Assembly: GCA_022457065.1 (NCBI GenBank) | Contig: JAJGBQ010000001.1 | Location: forward strand, 124,001 to 188,000 | DNA: 64,000 bases | Origin: Curvularia sp. ZM96 | Lineage: Eukaryota; Ascomycota; Dothideomycetes; Pleosporales; Pleosporaceae | Direction of reading: 5' to 3' | Part shown: one piece after another, positions 47,760-57,036 of the stretch | Layout of the letters: each line of letters begins with the position of its first letter | How positions within the stretch are numbered: position 1 is the first letter of the stretch | Position numbers and translations under genes: made by a program | Notes under the pieces: generated by a model | The model's database searches: none | The model's input: the letters and a program-made list of their open reading frames with translations, nothing else | What the model was told of the DNA's origin: nothing

Positions 47760-48184
47760 TGTTACGAACCTGAAGAAAGGAGGCACGGCGGTTAAGTTAA
47801 GGAACATCGACACCTAGTCGATGGGGCCATATGTAACGCGGGGGTCAGTGTCACGTGACTCCCTCGGACCTCTATGCACGAGGAGGGGTCTTGGCAGACT
47901 TCTCGTACATAAGCCACAGAGGAAAGCTCCTCGTACATTAGCCACCGAGCAATCCTCAGACTCCTCTGACTGAGGGTTACGAGCATCACTAGTATATAGG
48001 ATAGGCATTGAGCCCTTATGGCTCGATGTGTTTAACTTAAGTTACGAGTACAAGTATCTATAATACAATAGTTACTTATAGAGATATTGTTTATATCACC
48101 CTGTTGCTTTATCCGCGAAAAACAACCTTAGAGTCTTGACACTAGAAGTCTTATATTACTTCCACTCAAGATCCACTCTTAACA
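47760..48184 (+). repeat. LTR1 3' LTR
   Basis: 425 bp, same ends as the 5' LTR; preceded by a purine-rich tract (AGGAAGGAGGGAGATGG). Confidence 0.93.
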
Positions 48185-48189
48185 TCAAG

Positions 48190-49270
48190 ATAGCCTTTAA
48201 TCAAGCAAAGAACCGCTAGAGAGTTCTTTAAGAAGATCTAGAGATTATTAACGCGTGGTTTCAGCTCGTACGAGAGACAATTAAGAAGTATAGGGTTTAT
48301 TTAGACAACATCTACAACTTTAATAAAACTAGCTTTTAGATAGGCGTAATTAGCTTAATAAAGATAGTTACAGGCGCAGAGCGTCGTACGAGGCCTACTC
48401 TCACGCAGCCAGACAATCACGAGTAAGTTACAGTTATTTAGAGTATCTACGCTACAGAATACGCTACCCCGCCATTCATTATCTACAAGAGACGCGTCTA
48501 CATCTCTACTTAGTACGAAGAAGCAGGTATACCGTACGATTAGAAGCTCTCAGTATTAGAGAATAGCTAGACGAATAATAAGCTTAGTCTAGCGTAGTTA
48601 AAGCACTTTAATAACTACATAAAGACGCGTTAGGTAGGGTTATATAGACTACTTATTCTTAACAGCTATAAGAGCCATCTTAACTAAGAATTTAAGGATT
48701 ACTACCTCGTACGAAAGATCCTTACTCTCTATATGCCTGCTTATTTATCGCACATACTCTAGCTACTTAACGTTATCTACTTTTCGCCTCTTAAGCAGAA
48801 GTACTCTTAACGCGTACGAGACTTAGCACGCCACCACGTCTAGTATATTAATAAGGAACGCTTCCTGCCAGCCTTTCAAGACGCGTTTTTTAACGTATTT
48901 ACGTACAATAACTACAAGAAGGCCTTTAAGATAGTAGGGCTAGTCCCTATTGACGCGTAGAGGGTTATTAATCGCCTTAACGTACGCCTTTATACCCTAC
49001 TATAAGAAGCTTAGCTAGAAATCCTCTAGACGTTAAGAACACCAAGTAATTCGCACGAATTTAGATCACAATCGAAGCTTATAAAAGACTCCTTCGTACG
49101 ATTACTAACTACTATATAAGAAAGCTTCTTAAAGCTTATTAAAGGAGCTAAGGAGATGCTATATAAGAACGTAATTATAGAGGCCCGCGTACGAGAGCTT
49201 GAAGAGTAATTAGCAGAGGTAACAAAGCGCTAAGGGCGTAAACGAAAGCGGATTTAGACAGGCGGGGCAC
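48190..49270 (+). pseudogene. P3 transposase fragment 2 (catalytic part)
   Basis: Contains IYNFNKTSF, LLILNSYKSH and LQLLNVIYF equivalents, so all three catalytic Asp positions read Asn. Many TAG stops. It resumes after the second TCAAG copy at 48185-48189 and is cut again by LTR2 at GGCAC (49266-49270). Confidence 0.8.
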
Positions 49271-49750
49271 TGTTACACGGGGGTTCGCGATACTTACCTA
49301 GTCTCGGTCCAGGTTAGGGCGAGACTTGTATAAAGTATTCCGTGCGATTGTTTTCTGGCGATTCGTAGTGGAGAGAAGTTATAGGAGTTTAACCGAATGT
49401 AAAACAAATAATTAATTCTATATCGATAGAATAACTAAGTATTAATCTGTGTAAGAGAAGAACTTATAAGAGTTAACCACAACGAGTGTAATAATAAGAT
49501 ACAACCTATTCTTATACCTATTGCCATCTACCTGTCCGTCAGAGCGGCCCTTGCTATCACTGACGGTCCTGCCTGCTGTGATGGCTTCCTGCCATCACAT
49601 ATGCTCCTGCCATCACTGACGGTTGTCCTTGGCGTGACGGCAGTCACGTGACCATCGCCCCGCGGTGATCATTACCTTTTGACGTGGCGCCCAATGGTCT
49701 CCAACCTACGGCCCTCGTCCTAGAGAGATCCTTCGCTGTTACTTGTAACA
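49271..49750 (-). repeat. LTR2 3' LTR (left copy)
   Basis: 480 bp; contains CACTGACGG-type direct repeats and an inverted repeat around GTGATGGC...GCCATCAC (about 49579-49599). Confidence 0.94.
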
Positions 49751-49802
49751 TTATCCCCCCTCTTAGGGTCATCGTCCCAATACCCTAGATTATCGTTTTC
49801 CC

Positions 49803-50495
49803 GTGTGTCGCTTGGCGCTAGCGGCGCAAATAAGTATAAAGGCACGCCCGTCGTATCGTAAGCGTTCCTTCCTCTATGCCTTCCTAACCATGCCCAAGGT
49901 TCCGTCTTCTCGCCGTATTCGTGCCCAGAGTTCGACTTCCGAGCGCCGTGCTCGTGCTGACCGTGTAAAAGAGCAGGGTCACGAAATAACTTATCGTTAT
50001 AAGCGGTGTAAGGAAAAGAACCTTCGTTACTTTATAGACACTGCGACTAGTCGTTACGCTAGGTGTATTTCCGTTGCGGCTAAATGTAGCCTATTTATTT
50101 CTAAGGAAGAGTGGGAGAAGGTTCAGCGCGAGAAGCGGCAGAAGCAGATCGAGATTGCGCGTTTGAAGGCTCAGCTGGCTCAACGTGAGCTGGAACTCCT
50201 AGAGGCTAAGGCGCAAGAGCAAGCATTTGCCAATCGAGATCTTGCCATTCTGAACTTCCAGGATCGCGCGAAAGAGCAGGCCGAGGGGAGTTCTGCCCCT
50301 AGTACGGACCTTCCGACAACCAGACCATCGCTACCCGAACAGTCGACTGACTTGGGCTGGTTACAGGCTGACGCTTCTTTCAACCCTTTTTCCCTTAATT
50401 ACTTCCTTTCTCTTAAGAACCTAGTTCTCGTCTCTTCGGATGTTTCTAGTAGTACTCACGTACTAGTGACTTGCAGTTCGTCAGATTTCCTTTAG
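49803..50495 (+). CDS. LTR2 antisense accessory ORF, Zn2Cys6-like plus coiled coil
   Basis: An uninterrupted frame opposite to gag-pol, 230 codons; the more likely start is ATG at 49890 (MPKVPSSRRIRAQSS), about 140 bp inside the 3' LTR, giving 201 residues. Residues about 36-65 read Y-x2-C-x6-Y-x8-Y-x2-C-x6-C, the Gal4-type spacing with three cysteines replaced by Tyr (TAT/TAC, one G-to-A from TGT/TGC). A Lys/Glu/Leu-rich coiled coil follows (EWEKVQREKRQKQIEIARLK onwards to about residue 125), then a Ser/Thr/Pro-rich tail. It overlaps the end of pol tail-to-tail by about 50 bp. With three lost cysteines this copy is probably not functional. Confidence 0.6.
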   Translation: MCRLALAAQISIKARPSYRKRSFLYAFLTMPKVPSSRRIRAQSSTSERRARADRVKEQGHEITYRYKRCKEKNLRYFIDTATSRYARCISVAAKCSLFISKEEWEKVQREKRQKQIEIARLKAQLAQRELELLEAKAQEQAFANRDLAILNFQDRAKEQAEGSSAPSTDLPTTRPSLPEQSTDLGWLQADASFNPFSLNYFLSLKNLVLVSSDVSSSTHVLVTCSSSDFL

Positions 50496-53400
50496 GTTCC
50501 TAGGTGTTATAGCTCTCTAGCCATCCTTGCCACTTAACTAAGTACTTCCACTGACTACCAATTTTCCGTAGGTCCTTAATTTCTTTAACTACGTACTCGT
50601 CGTCTTCGAGCTCTATGTCTTCTACTAGCTTAGCGCTTTAGGGTGCTAGTTCTAATAGTTTCTTGTAAAAAACGTCATATATGCGCATGTCTAGTAGTAA
50701 CTAGAGTTTATAGTTTACTAGTCCCAATTTCTCTAGGATTTTAAACGGTCCTAATCGGAGATTATCTAGTTTCTTACTTAGTCGCTTAGTTTTCAGGTTT
50801 TGTCGTGACAAGAAAACTTTGTCCCCCTTCTTAAAGGTTAGTCCCTCAATCCTTTGCTTATTCGCGGCTTTAGACGTCGTGAGGTTCCTATAAGCGATGT
50901 TCTTGCTTAACTCCTCGTGTAGTTCTCGCATCAGTCGAGCTTTATTATCTGCTCCGACTATAATGCTTTCGATATCCTTTAGGTCTCGATGAGCAACCAG
51001 CTCATACCCGTAATTAGCGTAGTGCGGCGAGTGCTTCGTGGTCGCCAATCTCGTACTATTGTAGGCTAATTGTGCTATCGGCAAGAGTTCAACCTAGTTG
51101 TCTTGCAGCTTGTTGGCGTACATTCGCAAGTATTATTCTAGTGTCTGGTTAGTTCGTTCCATTTGTCCGTCGGTCTCTAGGTAAAAGCTAGTTGATAGTT
51201 TCTTCTTTACTCCTATTTTTACTAAGAACGTTGACTAATACTTCGAAGTGAACAGCTTGTCTCTATCCGTAATGAATTCCTCAGGCATTCCATGCTCTAA
51301 TACTAGTGCCTTAGTGACTTCGTACGCGCATTCCTCTGCCGTGATAGTCTCTTCCGTAGGCACGAACTTTGCCCCTTTAGTTAATCGACACACGATTACT
51401 AAGATAGTATCGCAAAGTCGAGCTAATCCTGGTTCTAGTGACTTCGGAAGCTTCACTATAAAGTCCATTGTCACGCTACTCTATGGTCGTGTCGGTGGCG
51501 GTAAGGGTTGTAACAGGCCGTAGGGCTTATGTCTCTTGGGCTTGTTCTGGTGACATGCCAAACAGTTGCCTAGGATCTCCTACACCTCCGCTCGCAAGCG
51601 TGGTATGCTGAACACCTTATTTAGTCGCCTGACCATTTCCTCTACTCCTGCATGTCCATACTCGGGCGACTCATGCAGTTCCCTTATGAGGTCCGACCTC
51701 ATGTGCGAGAGTACGTAGGTTTTGTTGTTGTCTCGGGGCTCTCGTTTGTCTAGTAGGAGCCCGGCAAGGTCGTCTTCTCCGTCCTTGCTAATCCAGTTGG
51801 CGGCCTTCTGCTGCCACTGCTGTTGTAATGTTACTACCTGCTCGGCCACCTTAGCTACTCTGGCCAGTTCCGGCTAGTTGTACCTCAAGCTGCCATCGGG
51901 CATCTTCTTAAGTACTGCATCGTGTGGTTCTTTGTGACCTTTGTCTCGTAGGTCGGACCTTCGGCTCAGGGCATCCGCTGCTCCGTTGAGCGATCCTGCT
52001 CGATGCGTTATCTTAAAGTCGAACTGAGCTAACATCTCAGCCCATCAGACTTGCCATCTATTGAGTTTCTTAGTTATCATAAAACTCGCTAGGTTCTAGT
52101 GATCGGTGAAAACCTCGATCGTGTCTGGGAGACCTAATAGGTACACTTCCTATTGTTTAAAGGCATCGACTACTCTAAGTAGTTCCTTATCGTGAACATC
52201 GTAATTAAGTTCTGCTCCTGAGAACTTTCGAGAATGGTAGAACACTAGTCTCTATTTTCCGTCTGGGCACTGCTGTGACAACACAGCTCCGAGTGCATAG
52301 TCTGACGCGTCGGTCTCGACTCGCGTCTTTCGTCCTGGGTCGTACATCTCTAGTACGGGTGCTGATAGGAAGATCTGCTTAATCTAGTCAAAAGCCTCTT
52401 GATGTTCCTTATTCTATTTAAACCCTACTTCCTTCTTCGTAATCTCTAAGAGGGGTGCGGTGATCTTTAAGTACCCTTCGATGAACTTTCGATAATAATT
52501 AGCGAATCCTAGGAAGAATTGCACGTCCTTAACTGTTTTAGAGGTTAGCCATTCCTGTACAGTCTGTATCTTTTTTAGGTTCATTTTTACTCCCTCTGTA
52601 GATATGATGAAGCCTAGGAATTCTGTCTCCTTGACATAGAATTCGCACTTCTCTGGCTGCAGGTACAGCTTGTATTCCTTAAGCTTCCTGAGCACTTTCT
52701 TGACTTGTTCTATGTGATGTTCGAGCGTCCCACTGGAGTACACTAGTACATTGTCTAAATATGCGGTAACAAAGATTCCCAGGTATTCGTGGAGAGCGTT
52801 ATTAATAACTAACTAAAAGATTGCCGGCGCATTCGTCAACCTGAATGGCATAACCGTATATTCGTACAGTCCATACTTTATCTTAAACGCTATTTTCTAT
52901 TCGTCTCCTTCCTTAATCCTAATTCTGTAAAATCCTTCTCGAACGTCGAACTTCGTGAACCACTTGGCTTCTTGGAGTCGATCTATGAGCTCTAATATTA
53001 GTAGTAAGGGATATCGATTCTTTCGTGTTACCGCGTTCAACCTTCGGAAGTCGACACACAGTCGCCACTTCCCGTTAGGCTTTTTTACGAACAATATAGG
53101 CGAGGCCATCGGGCCATGTCCTAGTCAAATAAATCCCTTTTTCAAGTTCTTTCGGAGGTATTCCCGCAGCTCAGCGTCGTGCTCGGGCGCTATTAGGTAC
53201 ATGCCTCCTAGCGTTAACTTTGCTCCCTCTTCCAAGACGATCTCATGATCCCATTCCTAGTGTTCAGCTAGGTCTGTTGCCTCGTTTTCTTCGAACAGTT
53301 CTCTAAACTCGTTCGTTTGGTATACATCTGGTATATCTAGTGGTAAGGGTCCTTCCTTCGTGGTCGCGACTCGTCTTATCCATATGACTCCTACTTGCTG

Positions 53401-54200
53401 AGGGTCCTTCGCATAGATTCTCGCGATCTTATGCGGTGAGATCTTGCCGAATCTCCCGTCTTTGGGTGAGCTCTGATTCGTCGGGCGTATCTCTTTTCGT
53501 ACTCCAGCAACCTTGCGCGCAGGTTCTCGGCTGAGTATGGTCTGTTTCTGCCAGTCGATGGCCGGGTTATGGGCATCCAGCCAATCATAACCAATCAACA
53601 TTTCTTCCTCTCCAAGGTCCATGATGTCGATATTCATTTAACTCCGCATGTTGGCCACGGTCACTAGCACCAACTGCGTTTCTAGTCTTATAAAGCCGCT
53701 CCTATACACTGTGGGACTGTCGTCGGCTAATACCACTCGTATCGGCTTTTCCTTAGCCTGATAGGGTATCCCATATTTCTCTATAGCTTTCGAGGATATA
53801 ACTGTCCTTGCTGCTCCACTATCCACTAGAGCTGACAGCTTATTTCCTAGTACGTATGCGGTCGCAGTCAACCTAGACTCGCGTCCTCCAACATTCCGTA
53901 CTTCCTTGAGGGTCGTTTTAGGACTGCCTTCACCAGCGTGACCCTGTCCCTAGTGGCATCCTAGTTTTTTAGTTAAGAGCGTCGGCCCTTCTCCGACCTC
54001 TTCCTTTCCTTAGGGAATTTTCCAGCTTGTTGTTTAGCTGCTGAGTAATCTGGACAGGCGTCCCTGTAGCATAATCTCCAATCACTATGCCCATATAGTA
54101 CAAGTTCTCTTCCAGGTGTCCGTTCTCTATTGCGCGTGGTCCTGTTGCGCTGTCGATCTCGGTTCTTTCGATCAGTTCGTTGCGGAAAGTAACCGCTATT
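50446..54200 (-). pseudogene. LTR2 pol (protease, RT, RNase H, integrase, chromodomain), decayed
   Basis: One register holds from the protease to the end. Protease: LSALVDSGAARTVISSKAIE (near 53840). RT: FVKKPNGKWRLCVDFRRLNA, then AYLDN as the active site near 52760 instead of YLDD. RNase H: ETDASDYALGAVLSQQCPDG, then GAADALSRRSDL. Integrase: GHAGVEEMVRRL, MTMDFIVKLPKS and EEFITDRDKLFTSKY. The C-terminal chromodomain is well preserved at about 50500-50615 (EYVVKEIKDLRKIGSQWKYL then VKWQGWLESYNT). Interrupted mainly by TAG codons. The upstream boundary is approximate because pol is in a different register from gag. Confidence 0.88.
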
Positions 54201-54227
54201 TGCTTTTGCGTCATAGTGTATCGTACA

Positions 54228-56057
54228 CTAATCTTCTATGCAAAAGGTCCAGTAGATGTTCATGTGTGGCATCATTTCCTCCAGTGTCTCTGGCATCGGG
54301 ATCTGATCCTTCGTCGTGTCATGCATCTTACATCCCACTATTCGGCATTCCTTGGCCGCTATAGTTCTGTGTAGGTAGTAGCTTTCTTGCCTTGCCACGA
54401 TTCGCTGTTCTCGGTAGAATCGGCATTTTTCTATACAGTTTATCCACTCCAGGCGCTCGTGCGCCTCTTGGTGTTCTTCCTTGTGGATGTGATAATCCAA
54501 CATTGGGCATTCGTTTGCCCACAGATGCATGTGGCAGCAGCTATGTTCGTCTAGCTTGCTCTGCTCCTTTTCATCTGCGTGGTATATGCAAAAATCCCTT
54601 TTGCAGTCGATCTAGTGGAATCGTTAGTAGATTTCTTCTTCCTTGTCATAATCCTCTGCTGGTCGGTACTCTGGTAGCATGGGGTCCGTGAAGAGAGGTT
54701 GTTCTTCGAACGCTCTCCTAGCCATGGTGTCGGCCTCGTAGCCGGTAACGTTGAGTCGTCGAGCGCGATACACACAGGTATCCGCTACATGCGTGGCGTC
54801 GCCGCACAGCCAACATTCCCCTTTCGCTAATCGTTGCTGTATATCCTCAGCGTCAATTTTCCAATCAGTTAGTTCCAGAGTTACCTATCGCATGACCTCG
54901 TTCGCCTGAACAGGTCTAGGAACCACCTCGAAGTCGTTGTCTTCATTCAAGCGTGCTTCTTCGTATAAGTCCAGGTCACTAAGTGTATCGCTCAGTTCTT
55001 CCACAGATAGCAAGATAGATAGCTAAGCCCTCAGCATCTTTATCTTCACCACTGCTTGTTTGCTAACTTCGTTCTTAGGGCAGTCTCTGCGGAAGTGTCC
55101 TAACTCTCCGCATCTAAGACATGCTTTGTTGTCGTAACGCTTCTGGCGTTCTTCCTTGGACAGTCCATCGTTGTACTTCCTAGGGTTTCTTTTCTTGTCT
55201 TTAGTCTTTTCTTGTACCTTGCCCGTCATGATAGTATCCCCGTCTTTATCGGTTCGGTTGCGCTGCTTCTTCATGTTCGCTGTCGAGGGCTGGAACTGTC
55301 GTTTCTTCTGCTCGTTCCTTTCCCATAGCCTGTTATCGATGCGTGTGGCTAGCTTAATCAGAGCCTACAGCGTCTCGGGTTTATCATGATACACTAGACC
55401 GTCTTTGACATTTTCTTTTAAGCCCGCTTCGAATACCGTTCGAAGGGCTGCGTCGTCCCAGTCAATCCTAGCCTAGAGTTGTTTGAACTCGGCCGTATAC
55501 GCGGATACTGACTTAGTTTGCTTCAGGCGAGTTATCGCTTTCTCTGCCTAGTTCTTAGCGTCCACTTCTCCGAAAATGCGTCCCATCTCTTCCTTAAAGG
55601 CATTCCAGTCTTAGAATAGCGCTTTAGTTTCGTCCTTAGTTCCGTAGGTGTCAGATGACGACATAAAGTTTTCTACGTGTGGCTGCATCCACATAGCTGC
55701 CCTTCCCTTCAGGAGTATGCTTGCCATAAGAATCTTTTCTTGGTCGTTGGGAACCTAGTTAAGTCCGCAATAGAGGTCGACGTTAGTGAGAAACGTTCTT
55801 AGTTCGTTACGTCCCCCTTCGTATTTCTCGGGTATGCCCATCTTGGGCTTCGGAAGTGGCCTCTCGTTCGGCGTGGCCATGAGCTGCCCCATGAGCTGGT
55901 TGACCAGACTCTACATGTCTGCCAGCTGCTTGGCTTGCTCCCTTGCCTGTCGCTTAAGCTTGGCTACTGACTCCCTAGGAGTAGGTTCCACCTCGGGTTC
56001 CTCTCCATCACTAGGTGTGAGCATCTTATCATCCTCGGGCCTTCGGTCGGATCCCAT
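54228..56057 (-). pseudogene. LTR2 gag, long form with two zinc knuckles, decayed
   Basis: Register opens at ATG 56057 (MGSDRRPEDDKMLTP) and stays readable to 54228 across several TAG stops at Gln/Trp positions and one TAA. The capsid part includes PKMGIPEKYEGGRNELRTFL. A first CCHC knuckle is CLRCGELGHFRRDC near 55110; the frame passes a TAG at 55023 and reaches a second, CWLCGDATHVADTC, near 54800. A Cys/His-rich tail follows (CPMLDYHIHKEEHQEAHERL, then further Cys). The parent gag was therefore probably about 610 residues, not the 344 that the first late stop would suggest. Confidence 0.75.
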
Positions 56058-56152
56058 GCTAGGGACATCCACTAGGTTGCCTTAATAAGCTATCTTGCTT
56101 AGTCGAGCGACTATTAGTTAAATCCTTCCACAGAATCCGTGGGTGGTCAAAG

Positions 56153-56632
56153 TGTTACACGGGGGTTCGCGATACTTACCTAGTCTCGGTCCAGGTTAGG
56201 GCGAGACTTGTATAAAGTATTCCGTGCGATTGTTTTCTGGCGATTCGTAGTGGAGAGAAGTTATAGGAGTTTAACCGAATGTAAAACAAATAATTAATTC
56301 TATATCGATAGAATAACTAAGTATTAATCTGTGTAAGAGAAGAACTTATAAGAGTTAACCACAACGAGTGTAATAATAAGATACAACCTATTCTTATACC
56401 TATTGCCATCTACCTGTCCGTCAGAGCGGCCCTTGCTATCACTGACGGTCCTGCCTGCTGTGATGGCTTCCTGCCATCACATATGCTCCTGCCATCACTG
56501 ACGGTTGTCCTTGGCGTGACGGCAGTCACGTGACCATCGCCCCGCGGTGATCATTACCTTTTGACGTGGCGCCCAATGGTCTCCAACCTGCGGCCCTCGT
56601 CCTGGAGAGATCCTTCGCTGTTACTTGTAACA
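56153..56632 (-). repeat. LTR2 5' LTR (right copy)
   Basis: 480 bp, identical to the left copy except two G/A positions (near 56592 and 56604). The internal region reads CTTTGACCACCC from 56152 downwards. Confidence 0.94.
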
Positions 56633-56637
56633 GGCAC

Positions 56638-56953
56638 TAGACTTTAGTGCAGGAGCATCGCAGGCAGCTAAAAGTACTTCTACTAGTCGTACGACATTAA
56701 AGAAGGCGCGTGGTAAGAGTAGTCAAGAAAGAGCTCGGCTAGGTCAACAGCACTATAGAACTTGTAGGAGAGCAGGCCATAACTCTCGTACGTGCTAAAA
56801 AGATATAGAAGAAGATTCTAAATCTAATCTAAGTAAGTCGTACAAGGCCTCTATAGCTAGTATAGAGTAATTCAAGTTTTCGTACATGAAGTTCGCAATG
56901 CTAAGAAAAAGTGGCCCTCTTAGTAGGGTGGCCCTCTCGGTGGTGCTTTACGT
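56638..56953 (+). pseudogene. P3 transposase fragment 3 (zinc-knuckle C-terminus) and right TIR
   Basis: Resumes after the second GGCAC copy (56633-56637). Encodes a basic tail with CRRAGHNSRTC and a TAA at 56796-56798, followed by the right TIR at 56883-56953. Confidence 0.75.
56883..56953 (-). repeat. P3 right TIR
   Basis: Reverse complement of the left P3 TIR with three transitions; abuts P4 through a shared TA. Confidence 0.9.
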
Positions 56954-56955
56954 TA

Positions 56956-57021
56956 ACGTACTTCACAAGCATGTGGACCACCCAAGCATGTGGACCACTT
57001 TTGCCAAGACCCCACCAAAAC
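56956..57021 (+). repeat. P4 left TIR
   Basis: 17-bp units at 56966-56982 and 56983-56999 (CAAGCATGTGGACCACC, CAAGCATGTGGACCACT). Confidence 0.93.
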
Positions 57022-57036
57022 GCTACTTACATCGCG

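Larger units (their letters stand above)
41328..48184 (+). mobile_element. LTR1: chromodomain Ty3/gypsy retrotransposon, plus orientation
   Basis: A 6857-bp element with 425-bp LTRs (41328-41752 and 47760-48184), TGTTA...TAACA ends and a perfect 5-bp duplication TCAAG on both sides. Order: gag with one CCHC knuckle, protease, reverse transcriptase, RNase H, integrase, chromodomain, then an antisense accessory frame and a purine-rich tract before the 3' LTR. The LTRs differ at about 18 positions by eye, all transitions, so the copy is old and/or RIP-hit. Confidence 0.93.
49271..56632 (-). mobile_element. LTR2: chromodomain Ty3/gypsy retrotransposon, minus orientation
   Basis: A 7362-bp element with 480-bp LTRs (49271-49750 and 56153-56632), TGTTAC...GTAACA ends and a perfect duplication GGCAC on both sides. 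gag-pol runs on the minus strand, so the right-hand LTR is the 5' LTR. The two LTRs differ at only two positions by eye (both G/A), so this is a younger insertion than LTR1. The coding part nevertheless carries many TAG stops. Confidence 0.94.
40876..56953 (+). mobile_element. P3: pogo/Fot1-like transposon split by two LTR retrotransposons
   Basis: The 71-bp TIRs at 40876-40946 and 56883-56953 (three transitions apart) are 16 kb apart because LTR1 (41328-48184) and LTR2 (49271-56632) are inserted in it. Removing both and one TSD copy each leaves about 1.85 kb, the size of P1, P2, P4 and P5. TA duplications lie at 40874-40875 and 56954-56955; the right one is shared with P4. P3 is therefore older than both retrotransposons. 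Confidence 0.88.

Noticed and set aside
41328..48184. Gypsy/chromovirus gag-pol as a candidate functional retroelement
   Set aside because: Many in-frame stops, an altered RT active site and an apparent frameshift make this copy inactive.
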